DNA of 64,000 nt, from the NCBI GenBank assembly GCA_025667525.1, contig CM046875.1, positions 206,332,271 to 206,396,270 on the forward strand. Direction: 5' to 3'. This document shows positions 33,497 through 47,588 of the stretch, one piece after another. The DNA comes from Glebionis coronaria. Taxonomy: Eukaryota; Streptophyta; Magnoliopsida; Asterales; Asteraceae. The translations under genes and the position numbers were made by a program. A model generated the notes under the pieces. It was not told where the DNA came from. It searched no databases and saw only the letters and a program-made list of their open reading frames with translations. How positions within the stretch are numbered: position 1 is the first letter of the stretch; every line of letters begins with the position of its first letter.

Positions 33497-36066
33497 TGTA
33501 AAACCCGTAAAAATAAGGTCATAATTTAATTATATTTTTCAATTATTTTGAAGTATTTTATAACGTTAAATACGATTATGCTTAACGGTTTAAGTTGAAA
33601 CCGATATTAAATATTATATTTTAATATTTTGACGAGTAACGAGGACTACTAGTGATCGCGATACCGACGGATGCCTAAAATTTTATATTTTATTATCGAT
33701 CGTTTTGATATTTAATACTTTCGACGATATCGTTTTAATTACGTATCGAGTCGTTATATTATTATTTTTCGTGTGCGTTTAAACTTAAAAAGAATATATT
33801 TTTACGAAACCCGAGCCTCATAAATATTTCAAAATTTACAATTTATATTTTCTACCATTTTAAATTATTTTATTACATTTTGGACCAAAACTATCACAAA
33901 TTGGCAAAAACTACCTTAACCTTGGACTATATATACAATTTCCACTAGCACCATTTCATTTAAAAAGATCATTAAAACAAAAACTTCTTCTTCCTCTCTC
34001 CTTTTTCTCCAAAAACACACCCCTTTAAACATATACATCAAATTTTTTTGATTTTCTAGCTTGATTCTTCCAAAACAAAGACAAGTCCCATTCCTAATTT
34101 TGAAAGGTGATTCTAATGATACCATTTTTATTTACATGCATTGAGTTTTGAATTTTGATAAAAACTAGACTTGTTAGGTGATGATTTTGATCATGCATGT
34201 GTTAGAGATGATGATCAAATGATGTTTATGTAATGCTTTTGTTAAAAAGTTGAATTTTAATTTTTGGGTTTTTTATTTTGATGATGATACAAGTGTTAGG
34301 ATGGGTTTATGATGATATTAGGATGTTAGAATGATGATAAAAGTTGTTGGTTTTGATCAAAAACTTGATTTTGTATGGTTTTTAAATGACCAATTTTAGG
34401 CAGTAGGTTTAGAGGCATTTTCGAAAATCTTAAGTCTGAAAATAGGTTGATATTATTGGATTATGTTGTAGAGAATTTCGTTAGCTTTGATTTGATATAA
34501 AGTAAGCCTTCCAACTCCAAACGAGGTGGAAGATACACTAGTTTGATTTTCGTGTACCGGGAGACGAGTGTCGACACAATCCGAAAATTGTTGTCGATAT
34601 ATGGATCGAATCTCGGGGACTATAAAATGAGTTTCAAAATGATTCAAGGGCTGTTCTCAGGCTCCAAGTTTAGTATTTTGAGTCTATTTTTAGAATCAAG
34701 TGGCGGTTTTACAATTGGAGTTGTTTAGAATGGTCAAAATGGTTTCGTAAGTCAGGGTCGCTAAACTGTCCGGATTTTGTGATTCAAAGATGAGTCGGGC
34801 AGGGAACTTTAGAAGTAAAATCTTTTAATGGGCTCTTGGGAGGACTTTCTACATATAGTAAGTGAGTTCTCTGAGTAGTATCATAAAAATTTGATATGTC
34901 TAAGTATGGGAAAACGGCTTGGACATTCGGTATGTTCCGGCAGACTTTTATTAATGGTGTAGAATAATAAAATGAATATATAGGAGAGTGTAATAGTATC
35001 ACTTGTATCGTTTTCTCTCGATTTTGTCGTGATTTTATGAGTCGAGTTTTATATTCTTATGTATGGGTTATTTCACGAGTCTATTATTAATGAACGCACC
35101 TCATTTGATAGGTTGCGGTTCTCGTGTTTGAAAGGCATCATCTATCGTCGGCGATCGTCTCATTACCACTATTGGCTAAGGTGAGTCTATAGCCTCGCTT
35201 TTTACTAGTTATTAAATGATTTTAAACCCGCGAGGGGGAATATATGTTTTATAAACTTAGAAAACAAGATTTTTATGGTATGCTTTGTCCCTTTATGAAT
35301 GGACCCGTGGTTGCCTTTAAATTGCATTAAGTGATTGCCTTTGTTAAAACCTCAATTATGGACCGTTAATTAACCTATGATGGATTAACCGCTAGTAAAA
35401 TTAATAGATCTATGGGGGAAGCCGCCCCGGTTTAGTTTTTGTGGACTTGTCATAGAAGCTTAGGCCCGACCTCCACACTGTTTGAGCATATTGTATTGAG
35501 AAGTCAGGTATACGGCAATGTACCAAAAATCTAGAGGTAACCGACAATTAATAAATCTCCTGTCTTATCAGACCTCTAAAAGGAGTGTTTAAGGGCTCGG
35601 TTCCATGAGCTTATTGCAATTTATGCTATATACAATTATCATTGTTGATGCAAATTATTATTTGATGCTTATAAGCATGCCACAAACTTATAATCTTTGC
35701 TTGTGTTCAAATTGATTACATAAACCTATAGATTCACTCGGCATTTTTGCTGATTGTTTTACTCACATGTATTTCAGGTAATCAGGGAGTGGAAGCTTGG
35801 AGGTCACGGGAATGAAGTTGTGCACTGCTATGTTGTTCAAACTCTTTGATTTATTTACCGTTCCCTTTTTAAAAACAAACTAATATGTTGTTTTAACTTA
35901 TCTTTTGGTAACGATTACTTGGGACTACGCTACTCTGACAAATGTTTTAGGAACGATAAATCTAAAACGTCTCTTTTTGAGTCGTTCTTTATAAATTATG
36001 TGTTGTAGTATCATTGTTTAGCACCCAAAGATGCATTCCGCTGCGTTAAAATTTGGGGGTGTTAAA
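33497..36066 (+). repeat. 5' LTR of element H (2,570 bp)
   Basis: Starts TGTAAAACCCGTAAAAATAAGG. By the target duplications it ends GTGTTAAA rather than in CA, so the ends are noncanonical. TATA box CTATATATAC at 33927-33936. Confidence 0.93.
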
Positions 36067-36069
36067 GAT

Positions 36070-36082
36070 TGGTACCAGAGCC
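36070..36082 (+). promoter_or_regulatory. Primer binding site of element H
   Basis: TGGTACCAGAGCC, initiator tRNA-Met type with one change (C for T), three bases after the LTR. Confidence 0.8.
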
Positions 36083-39000
36083 ATGAGTTATAGAGAACTA
36101 GGTCTTTATTTTAAAAACCTAAACTATAACTGGCAATTTTTATTTTTCAAAGAGTCGGTGCACATGATTTCGCGTGACTCCAGGTTCAAGCTACTTCTTG
36201 GATTACCACTTTAGTATGCGTTATTACGTATACCTTATTGGCAAGTATTTATAAATAAATACTATGATCCACTTATGGATATATATTTATATCTAGGATC
36301 CCTTTTATCGATATATATTTATGTCGTTAAACTTTTCGATAAAAGTTTATCATTTATTAATGATTAACTTAAATAAATACAATGAATTTCAAGATCTTTC
36401 TGTACTTATTTTTGAAGTATTTAAATTGCTTTTATTGCAAAATTTTATATTATGACCTTACATACCTTCATCTGCGCGCGTTACTTTCATTGTTTAACCC
36501 TTTGTGATATCTCTAGACCATTGGTAGCTCAATGTGTCCTTGGAATAGACTAACAGCTATCGTGTGAGTCACACATTTTGAAACACTTCCTATAATCGTG
36601 TTTAATAATATCGTGGTTTTTCATAATATTTTGTTGATTATTATCACCGTTTTTCACGGCATATGAAGATTTAATTCATTGACATTTATATGTATCGACT
36701 CCAAAGTGTATTGTTCACTTATATCTCGGTAACGTCATCGTTATTTTATAAATCATCGTCTAGATTATGGCACTAGAATTGGAATACGATTTTACTTATA
36801 TAAAATTGTATCATTTGTTTTTCATTAACCTTCTCGCTCTCGGAGTGTAGCATGTTAATGTTCCATTCTTTTCTTGTTATGTTTTGTGTTTTTGACAATC
36901 GTGGCACCAAGGAGATTTGCCTACATTGCATTTGAAATCTAAATTACGAACGTCTTTCACCGTCTTGCTTCCTAAATTTCGTGTTGAATACCTTGAAGCA
37001 TTTTCTGTCATTCATTATGCTATATTTTTTATTTGATGCTCATTACGAGATTTATTTTTCGGTTGTAAAATCCACAAGACATGTGTATATATATATATAT
37101 ATATTGACCCGTTAGGAAGTGTCGAAAAATATATTTAATGGAGAAACTGTTGGGGCAGTATAAACAGGTCAAAACTTAAAAGTAAAACCTGTGTTTTTAA
37201 AATAAAATAGTCAAACCTGCACAGAACTTGCAGGGGTATTTTGGTCATTTTACATTGGGTTTCATGTCTCGGGTAAAACTAGAAAGTCGTCTGAAACGTC
37301 GTTTCGCATCAAAATGCTTTAGACTCCGAGTCTTGGAGATGTCGTTTATCGGGTCAATCAATCGGCTCATATTTAAAAGTTAAATCTAATAAAAAAAAAA
37401 AAATTCAGAACATGAGTTTTAAACGTTTCTAAGCAGTTTTGCTTTCATTGGAGATTGTAAAATTTTAACGAATATTATTTTACAACTAACTAATACTAGT
37501 TGCATGTGAAAATGTTTAAAAATAGAAACATTACAGGATTAGCAATTACCGGATTAATGGTGTAATTTGAAAAGGAATAATATACTTTCTTAAAAGCATG
37601 TTGTGTTGACTATCTTACCAAGAATACACATATGGATTGATTTATTATTTATATATATATGACTTAATTGTCATTCGATGTTATTTTATTTTTATTTTCT
37701 TTTAACCTTCCACTGATTTGGGTTGAGTTTGGAAGTTTTGTCTTCATATTCTTCGTCGATATTTTTATCGGGTGTCTCATGGCGTTCCGTCTAAACCTTA
37801 CAACCTTTTGAAACCTTATTAATTCGTGAAGATTTCATTGGTTTTCCTATGAGCTACTATTTGCAACTTTTTGCAACCCTTTTGGTTATTATATACCTCA
37901 TTAAATGTCACCATACAATTACTTCACAAATTGTTTTACTTTAATATTATGAAATAATTTTTAAAACATTTAAGTTGTTGCTTACTGAGTATCTCACAAA
38001 TTACTGTATCCTATAAAATTATAAACTATTTTTAAATTCCATTTTTCAAATGGCATGGTTTATATATAAACAAAAGAAACGTAATACTTTTCGACGAAAT
38101 GGAGCACTGCATTGCTAGCCCTAAATTATACATGGCCTGATCACCTATGTCTAATTTAGAAGGTGCCATGCTAGGCTGAATAGTAGTCACCTTAAAAATC
38201 TTGATAATAATCAACTTTTTACTTGTATTTATTATAAAGATAAATAAAATGAAATAAAATGAAAAGTAGTTTTAAAAACCTTTATATTTCATGCAAGTAG
38301 CGCAATTTCTATGCATCCGCATATGTTTTCTTACCTTTTCTTGAACGAATTACGCGCTTACGAATACGTTTTTACTCGACAATCGTTTTTTCACTTGTTA
38401 CTTCATTTTATCTTATAACTGATTTCTTTTGACCGTTCGTCTAATTACTGACTGTTGATAAATGACTTGAAAGTCTCGATGTTTTATCCTTCCTTCTCGT
38501 CCAATGTTCTTTATGCGATTTTATAGATCTTTGGAATGTCTCCGCACGTGAATAATGAATTATCATTAGAGTGATTTCCGTATATCCGGGATGACGTCCG
38601 TCACTCTCGTTTGTCTCGAAATCTACTTTTGTGAACCGTGCTTTGACTTCTCTCTTTAAACACTAACACCGTTCATTTGATTTATTTTAATTACAAGTGA
38701 TTATTAGGAATTTCCATTTTTAAAATTTTTTGAATGGATCTTATTTCCGATCGTGTAACGACCACCGCTAAGTTAACGAGCTGATATTGGTGAATCATCA
38801 ACCGCACTAACCAAATTTGACAACTTGTTTAATCTATTATTTCTTATCGTCTTACCTTCGACGCCTTTATTTTATTATTCTCTTTAAGAATTCATACGAC
38901 ATTTGCTTCGTTCTCTTTTGTACCATTGATTTCGTATTAATTGTTGACTATTATTTTCATTCGTATTCGTTTATTATCTTGTCACATTTTGAAACCCGAA

Positions 39001-40322
39001 TATATCCCATGTTATTTTGAAATAATAAACACCTTTATGTATTTCTACAAAGTATTATAAATTTTTTATGGAACTTTTATATATTTTCCAATGATTTTCA
39101 ATTATCGAAATAACCATTACAAGTAAAAGGTCAAATTTATACATCATATTTTGTATAACTAAAACTAATGTCTAACATGAAATTATACTATATCTTTTGA
39201 ACTAAGTGATTTATCATACTTTACTTTTAATGTAATGAAATTACCAGTTTAATTTATATTCCTAATAATAATTTGATTTGGAAATTATATCTTCTAATTG
39301 TAACCAACAATATGAGTTTAATTTATAAAATTCATGTCATTCTTTCAAAGTTTCTTAAGACAACCAAATAAATTATGAAGCTATTTAACTTCTATTTTTA
39401 ATATATCATCTTTATCAAGAAAGTACCTCAATTGAGTCTTAAGGTAATACCAAATCCGGGACGGATAATTGTGACAAACGTTATTTTAATGTTAATATTT
39501 AATTTATTCTTCGCTCTCATTTTTCTAAGTATTGTGAATTATTATGTTTTACGGTTACGTGAGTTGAGATCCCTCGTCGATCGTCAACCTTAAATCATTT
39601 TACCACATCTTGTCCGTTTATGCGTTTATTGAATTCATTTTTATCTCGTTCTATTCCTCTTATTGAAGATCACTATTTTATTCTGAGTTTAAAATGAATC
39701 TTGGGAAGCAGTGTATAAGGAGAAACGATAAGTGTCACCAGGATTTATGTGTGTACTTATGGAATGATTGAAGACCAAATCTCTTAATGAATGGAGTTAA
39801 TAAATTCGTTGCAACCTCGAAGAGTATGTTGAAGCCGACACCGCAAGTGGAAAGACTCTGGAGATCAAGTAGTTATTATCAAGGGTTCGTTCAAGGTTTT
39901 CTCGATGATTAACGATGGAGATCTATAATCGATGTTTATGTTCGACCTTTTCTTTTATGTACTTATATGGTGTGTGATCTAGTCAAATGATTGTAAGTTG
40001 TGAGAACTTGAGGCGGCATCATCCGATGACGTCCGATCATGTAGAACACATATTATGTAATATTTTTTTTTGACTTTCAACGACGATATTTATTGAGACT
40101 TTAATGCGCGTTGGCGAAAGTGAGATGGTGTCTTTGTATTATCTTTTGAGTAGGGTCCCACGAGTGAGAACCCTCCGATGACGAAATTGTATTTCTTGTT
40201 AATTCTTTTTTATGTGTGTCCATGGCTATCCTTTAAATTGCAACATTCTTTTTAACTGGACTTACCCGAAAATCCTGTCACCTATTCTTGTCTTCGAATG
40301 AGCTTCGTGTGATTCATAAAAT
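36083..40322 (+). other. Internal region of element H, no intact gene
   Basis: About 4.2 kb of A/T-rich sequence with stops in all frames. It has a short (AT)n run at about 37087-37104. No gag, protease or RT motif was recognised. Confidence 0.7.
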
Positions 40323-40490
40323 TTTCATGTGTCGAACTTGACGGGTGACTGGTGGATAAGGATTTATTTATTCCTTTTTGGTGAGATACCACTTGACGAC
40401 AAGTTGCGTTTTGTAAAAGAACCAGTGGAGATCGTGGATCGAGTTCACGTGGGAACGTAAGGAATTCTTTATAAAGAATGCCCTCATCCT
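40323..40490 (+). pseudogene. Relic of chromovirus integrase C-terminus in element H
   Basis: In one plus frame FHVSNL (40323-40340) is followed by DDKLRFVKEPVEIVDR (40395-40442); after a shift EFTWER appears (40441-40458). This order is the end of Tekay/Del-type chromovirus integrase just before the 3' LTR. The part between is disrupted. It identifies the autonomous parent group of H. Confidence 0.75.
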
Positions 40491-40548
40491 TCCGGGTAGT
40501 GAACAACTCGAGTATGAGAAGAGTTGAGCGCCGGGACGTCGCTCCCTT

Positions 40549-40561
40549 AAGGTGGTGAGGA
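40549..40561 (+). promoter_or_regulatory. Polypurine tract of element H
   Basis: AAGGTGGTGAGGA directly before the 3' LTR. Confidence 0.75.
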
Positions 40562-43131
40562 TGTAAAACCCGTAAAAATAAGGTCATAATTTAATTATAT
40601 TTTTCAATTATTTTGAAGTATTTTATAACGTTAAATACGATTATGCTTAACGGTTTAAGTTGAAACCGATATTAAATATTATATTTTAATATTTTGACGA
40701 GTAACGAGGACTACTAGTGATCGCGATACCGATGGATGCCTAAAATTTTATAGTTTATTATCGATCGTTTCGATATTTAATACTTTCGACGATATCGTTT
40801 TAATTACGTATCGAGTCGTTATATTATTATTTTTCGTGTGCGTTTAAATTTAAAAAAAAAATATTTTTACGAAACCCGAGCCTCGTAAATATTTCAAAAT
40901 TTACAATTTATATTTTCTACCCTTTTAAATTATTTTATTACATTTTGGACCAAAACTATCACAAATTGGCAAAAACTACCTTAACCTTGGACTATATATA
41001 CAATTTCCACTAGCACCATTTCATTTAAAAAGATCATTAAAACAAAAACTTCTTCTTCCTCTCTCCTTTTTCTCCAAAAACACACCCCTTTAAACATATA
41101 CATCAAATTTTTTTGATTTTCTAGCTTGATTCTTCCAAAACAAAGACAAGTCCCATTCCTAATTTTGAAAGGTGACTCTAATGATACCATTTTTATTTAC
41201 ATGCATTGAGTTTTGAATTTTGATAAAAACTAGACTTGTTAGGTGATGATTTTGATCATGCATGTGTTAGAGATGATGATCAAATGATGTTTATGTAATG
41301 CTTTTGTTAAAAAGTTGAATTTTAATTTTTGGGTTTTTTATTTTGATGATGATACAAGTGTTAGGATGGGTTTATGATGATATTAGGATGTTAGAATGAT
41401 GATAAAAGTTGTTGGTTTTGATCAAAAACTTGATTTTGTATGGTTTTTAAATGGCCAATTTTAGGCAGTAGGTTTAGAGGCATTTTCGAAAATCTTAAGT
41501 CTGAAAATAGGTTGATATTATGGGATCATGTTGTAGAGAATTTCGTTAGCTTCGATTTGATATAAAGTAGGCCTTCCAACTTCAAACGAGGTGGAAGATA
41601 CACTAGTTTGATTTTCGTGTACCGGGAGACGAGTGTCGACACAATCCGAAAATTGTTGTCGATATATGGATCGAATCTCCGGGACTATAAAATGAGTTTC
41701 AAAATAATTCAAGGGCTGTTCTCAGGTTCCAAGTTTAGTATTTTGAGTCTATTTTTAGAATCAAGTGGCGGTTTTACAAATGGAGTTGTTTAGAATGGTC
41801 AAAATGGTTTCGTAAGTCAATGTCGCTAAACTGTCCGGATTTTGTGATTCAAAGATGAGTCAGGCAGGGAACTTTAGAAGTAAAATCTTTTAATGGGCTC
41901 TTGGGAGGACTTTCTACATATAGTAAGTGAGTTTTCTGAGTAGTATCATAAAAAGTTGATATGTCTAAGTATGGGAAAACGGCTTGGACATTCGGTATGT
42001 TCCGGCAGACTTTTATTAAAGGCGTAGAATAATAAAATGAATATATAGGAGAGTGTAATAGTATCACTTGTATCGTTTTCTCTCGATTTTGTCGTGATTT
42101 TATGAGTCGAGTTTTATATTCTTATGTATGGGTTATTTCTCGAGTCTATTATTAATGAACGCACCTCATTTGATAGGTTGTGGTTCTCGTGTTTGAAAGG
42201 CATCATCTATCGTCGGCGTTCGTCTCATTACCACTATTGGCTAAGGTGAGTCTATAGCCTCGCTTTATACTAGTTATTAAATGATTTTAAACCCGCGAGG
42301 GGGAACACATGTTTTATAAACTTAGAACACAAGATTTTTATGGTATGCTTTGTCCCTTTATGAATGGACCCGTGGTTGCCTTTAAATTGCATTAAGTGAT
42401 TGCCTTTGTTAAAACCTCAATTATGGACCGTTAATTAACCTATGATGGGTTAACCGCTAGTACAATTAATAGATCTATGGGGGAAGCCGCCCCGGTTCAG
42501 TTTTTGTGGACTTGTCATAGAAGCTTAGGCCCGACCTCCACACTGTTTGAGCATATTGTATTGAGAAGTCAGGTATACGGCAATGTACCAAAAATCTAGA
42601 GGTAACCGACAATAAATAAATCTCCTGTCTTATCATACCTCTAAAAGGAGTGTTTAAGGGCTCGGTTCCATGAGCTTATTGCAATTTATGCTATATACAA
42701 TTATCATTGTTGATGCAAATTATTATTTGATGCTTATAAGCATGCCACAAACTTATAATCTTTGCTTGTGTTCAAATTGATTACATAAACCTATAGATTC
42801 ACTCGGCATTTTTGCTGATTGTTTTACTCACATGTATTTCAGGTAATCAGGGAGTGGAAGCTTGGAGGTCACGGGAATGAAGTTGTGCACTGCTATGTTG
42901 TTCAAACTCTTTGATTTATTTATCGTTCCCTTTTTAAAAACAAACTAATATGTTGTTTTAACTTATCTTTTGGTAACGATTACTTGGGACTACGCTACTC
43001 TGACAAATGTTTTAGGAACGATAAATCTAAAACGTCTCTTTTTGAGTCGTTCTTTATAAATTATGTGTTGTAGTATCATTTTTTAGCACCCAAAGATGTA
43101 TTCCACTGCGTTAAAATTTGGGGGTGTTAAA
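40562..43131 (+). repeat. 3' LTR of element H (2,570 bp)
   Basis: Same length as the 5' LTR, about 1.7% different by eye. TATA copy at 40992-41001. Followed by target duplication GTTCA. Short frames inside (for example 40981-41190) are copied in both LTRs and are not genes. Confidence 0.93.
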
Positions 43132-43136
43132 GTTCA

Positions 43137-43910
43137 TGCATACACACATGCAAAAGCACGATAGACACACATGAACTCTAGAGTCCTTTGTTCACAAATG
43201 CCCCAAAGAGAAAGTTAACTCATATAAAACCTTTGCAACTCCCCAAGTAAGCCCAAAAATATATATCTACCCCAAGTCACCCATACGACCATACCCAATT
43301 CTATGTCAATAAGTCTTGGCAGCATGCATGAAAAATAAATTACGTGCATGCTACAGTGCCTCAAGAGATAGAAATTCCAACAATTCTTAAAAAGAAAAGC
43401 CTTCATGATTCCTAACACTTACTCACCAGTGGACACAATCTAGAATTGTGCAAGAGTACTCTAAGAGTACCCAAAAACCTAAAGGTTTACCTCCCCTTAA
43501 CAGAAGCATACAAATCATTATATGTGAAGAAGCAAAATTTTATCTCAAGATAGGAATGTAAAGACTCCAACCATCATAAATAAATAAAAACTTGTCCAAA
43601 TGCTTTTCCATTGATCCATAAGCAACTCTGTATCCAATGGTATACTGCTAATACCATCTGCACATTTAGATTGAAAACCACAAAACTAACATTGTTGCTG
43701 ACAACGCCCCGATAACATATGACAGCGTTGAGGGAAGCTTTGTCAGCGTTAGACAATTATATTGCTAACAACGTTACAAAAACACTTATCAGCGTTCAAG
43801 CAACCTTTGTTAGTGATAGAAAAATATAGTGGAAAATCTAAATCATCAATAAGACTAATAACAATGCATCATCCTGTACATACTTTTACAAAAAGACTTC
43901 AAAACATATA
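43137..43910 (-). other. Spacer of copia C between RNase H and element H
   Basis: No ORF. Holds a patch of degenerate GCTGACAAG-type repeats (43696-43800), including CTTGAACGCTGATAAG, close to the internal U3 copy. Confidence 0.6.
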
Positions 43911-46178
43911 TTATGTGAGATTGACCATTCCAATACTTGTTACCAAGTATTGAAACCTCCCAGCATCAAAAGGTTTAGTTAGTAAATCTAACACATTTTC
44001 CTCAGTGTCAACCCTATCTGGTTGTATTAAACCTTTTTCAAAACAATCCCTTATAAAATGGTGTCTAATTTCTATGTGTTTAGTTTTAGAATGATATACA
44101 GGATTCTTAATGATGCATAAAGTGCTGTTATTGTCAACAAATATCTTGGTATGCATGAAATTATACCCATAGTCCAACAGCTGGTTCTGAATCCACAAAA
44201 CTTGTCCACAACAAGCAGCTGCAGCAACATACTCAACTTCAGTTGTAGAATTAGCCACCACCGTTTGTTTCTTGCATTGCCAAGATATCAACCTGCTCCC
44301 AAGAAACTGACATCCACCAGTTGTGGATTTCCTATCAAATTTATCACCTCCATAGTCACTGTCTTAATAAGCAATCAGCTCCAATGGTGAATCCTTTGGG
44401 TACCACAAACCAAGACCAGGATAGCATCTTAGGTACCTAAAGATCCTCTTCACAGCATAAAGGTGACATTCTTTGGGAGTCACTTGATGGCGTGCACAAG
44501 CACACACAACAAACATGATGTCAGGTCTGGAGGCTGTAAGATACATCAAGGATCCAATCATGGATCTATAGTGCCTGACATCAACATCTTTCCCATCTCC
44601 AATCTTTCCCCAAGGGTGTTCTCTATCCATAGGAGTAGTAGCCCTCTTTTCATGTGGAGAAAAGCCAAACTTCTTCAAGATCTCAGCCACATATTTATCC
44701 TGGGAGATGAAGATACCATCTTCTTTCTGCTGAACTTGTAAACCAAGAAAGAAGTTCATCTCCCCCATAGCACTTATCTTGAATTTGTCTGTCATAAGCT
44801 TGGAGAAATCCTCACTCATTTTTGGATCAGTAGACCCAAAAATGATATCATCAACATAGACCTGGACAAGCAACACATCCTTGCCTTTCATCTTTGTAAA
44901 TAGTGTCTGATCTATGGTGCCCCTCTTGAATCCATTGTCCACCAAATAGGTAGACAAGGTACCATACCATGCTCTAGGGGCTTGATGAAGGCCATACATA
45001 GCCTTTTTGACTCTATACACTTTATCTGGATTCTCTGGATCCTCAAAACCAGGAGGCTGCATCACATATACCTCCTCAACAATAGTTCCATAGAGGAAGG
45101 CACTCTTGACATCCATTTGATAGACAGTGAAGCCCATGCAGGATGCATAGGCTAAAAAGATCCTGATAGCTTCAATCCTTGCAACTGGTGCAAAGACTTC
45201 CTCATAGTCTATCCCCTCCTCTTGTGTATATCCCTGAGCCACTAATCTTGCCTTATTTCTGACCACAATGCCTATTTCATCTCTCTTGTTCCTTAGAACC
45301 CATCTTGTCCCAATAGGTCTGACATATCTGGGACAATCAACCAGCTCCCAAACGTCCTGAATTGCAAATTGGTGAAGCTCATCCTGCATTGCTTCCACCC
45401 AACTTGGTTCTTTGAGAGCATCAAATATTTTCTTGGGTTCCTGTTGTGACAGAAAACAGGCAAACAAACATGCTTGCACAAGAGGGGTATCAACCTTCTT
45501 GTGTATATTGTCAATAAACCCACCAAGACCTTGATGAGATCTTCTAGTCTGAACTAGAGTCATAATATCACCAATGATTTGAGAAGTGGGGTGATTCTTC
45601 ATAGTGGAAGTGAGAACTCCTCCTTCAAAAAGTCTGGTGTCCTCAACCTCATTCTCCATGTTGCCAATATCTTCTTCATCAGACTCTCTTTCATCAACAT
45701 GAGGATGAACCTCTTCATATACATTAGAAGGTTCACCTTGTTCAAAAATGGAAGAGAAAAGATGTACAGAAGTGTTGTCAACGCCTGAACCTTGTTTGTC
45801 AGCACTTGGGCTGACAACGCTTGAACTGTTGTTGTCAACGTCTGAACCATCAACGTCTGAATTGGTCTTGTCAGTGCTAGATTTGCCTTTGTCAGCGCCT
45901 GAAGGACCATGCATGTTTGTATCTGGTGGTACTTGGAGACCACCATTGTCTTTACCAGCAGCAGCAGCAGCAACAAAAGCATCTGTCCAAATAGGAATTG
46001 TAACATATTCTTGTATAGGAGATGTCTTTTCTGCTTGTGATCCAACCTTTTCATGAACCTGAGTACCTGAAACATCAACAACTTGTTCCTCCACAACATT
46101 TGAAGTGACCTTCACAATGTCTGGATTAGTGACAGGCATATAATTTAAAGTTCTAGATAAAGGTTCCAAGTCAAACAA
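43911..46178 (-). pseudogene. pol: Copia RT and RNase H of element C
   Basis: Starts (46178) within the integrase-RT linker after a TAG. The linker is Asp/Ser-rich with Ala-Asp-Lys repeats. RT motifs: [41 protein letters not shown] and the catalytic YVDDIIFGS (near 44855). RNase H follows in the same frame after one TAA (near 44361-44363): TTGGCQFLG, STTEVEYVAAA, FVDNNSTLCI and a C-terminus ending SIGMVNLT. Only isolated stops, no large deletions. Confidence 0.88.
45775..45905 (-). repeat. Ala/Val-Asp-Lys minisatellite in the pre-RT linker of copia C
   Basis: Six to seven copies of the GCTGACAAG/GTTGACAAC-type unit, read in frame as [30 protein letters not shown] and SGVDN. Confidence 0.8.
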
Positions 46179-47588
46179 CTAATTAGGACCACTTTCAGGA
46201 TCACTAGGTTTATTTTCTAAAAACCTAACATGTACTCTCTCAAGTATACGTTTTTCTTCTTTCAGATAAACCCTATATCCCTTGCTCTACACTGAATACC
46301 CCATGAAGTAGCCTTCATCACCCTTTGCACTAAATTTCCCTAAGGCATCACTAGTATCTAAAACTACTACATGACAACCAAAAGGTCCGAGAAAACCAAT
46401 ATTAGGTTTTCTACCCTAAAGTAACTCATAAGGTGTTTTGTTCTGAATTTTGTTAACTAATGCTCTATTTTGAACATAACAAGCTGTATTAACAGCCTCA
46501 GCCCAAAAGGCTATAGGAAAATGAGCATCAGCCAACATTGTTTTGGCTGCTTCAATTAGGGTTCTATTTTTCCTCTCAACAACCCCATTTTGTTGTGGGG
46601 TTCTTACAATACTAAATTGCCTAGTAATTCCTTTCCTGGCACAGAAATCATCTAGCTTCTTATTCCTAAATTCACCTCCATTATCACTCCTAAGCATTTT
46701 AACTTCATTGCCAGACCTCTTCTCAATCTGAGTGATAAAATCAATTAGAATATCAGCTGTGTCACTCTTCATAGCTAGAAAGAATGTCCAAGTAAACCTA
46801 GAAAAGTCATCTGTGATGACAAAGCAATATGACTTACCATTCAAACTTTCTATATTGGTTGGACCAAAGAGGTCCATGTGTAGCATATGAAGAGGTCTAG
46901 AACTAGTATGCACCTGTTTGGACTTGAATGAGACCTTGTGCTGCTTGGCTTTAAGACATGCAACACAAGAGTGGTCACTGTGGAAGGCCTTCTCAGGCAA
47001 ACCATCAACCAGGCCAAGTCTCACAAGCCTATTTATATTTTTGAAATTTATGTGCCCTCGTCTCCTGTGCCACAAATTACTCTCATCTACTGAGGCTTTA
47101 GCATAAAAACAAGACATATTATTATTCATGTTAATCCCATTTAGATTCACATTGTATATGTCTTTATGCCTAGGTGTTCTATACTCAATATATTTCTCAT
47201 CAGGGATTTTGTACTCCTTGCTTAACACCAAACACTCAGTATCAGTAAACAGAACTTTATTTTTGTTATCACAGACTTGTGATACACTAAAAAGGTTGTA
47301 TTCAAGTTCTTTTACCAAAAATACGTTTTCAAAACGCAAATTCTTGGTGAGAAGGGTTCCTTCGCCTGTGATAGTACCATATCCGCCTCCAAAGTAAACC
47401 TTATCACCATCCTTAATGGGATTGAAGTTGGTCAAATAGTCTTCCTTCCCTGTCATGTGCCTTGAGCATCCACTATCCCAATATCCATAATCATTGACCT
47501 GTCTTTGAATGCCCTGCACATAAAGAAAACAAATTAGTTTCTTTGGGAACCCAAGTCTTAAAAGACTTGGATTCATCTGGTTGTTCAA
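46179..47588 (-). pseudogene. pol: Copia protease and integrase of element C
   Basis: Protease motif YWDSGCSRHMTG (near 47460-47490). Pre-integrase zinc-binding HHCC (LWHRRRGHINF ... CVACLKAKQHK, near 46930-47080). Integrase catalytic triad: D in LHMDLFGP, D in LRSDNGGEF, E in QQNGVVERKNR. The frame stops at 46416 (TAG after TPYELL); similar sequence continues to 46179 with two further TAGs. It joins the upstream linker by a frameshift near 47530. Confidence 0.88.

Larger units (their letters stand above)
33497..43131 (+). mobile_element. Element H: complete coding-dead Ty3/gypsy derivative (LARD)
   Basis: Two LTRs of exactly 2,570 bp (33497-36066 and 40562-43131), target duplication GTTCA at 33492-33496 and 43132-43136, a tRNA-Met-type primer site and a polypurine tract. 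The 4.5-kb interior has no intact ORF. A decayed piece of integrase C-terminus near the 3' end points to a chromovirus (Tekay/Del-like) parent. By eye the LTRs differ at about 45 sites. Inserted in the 3' spacer of copia C. Confidence 0.93.
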
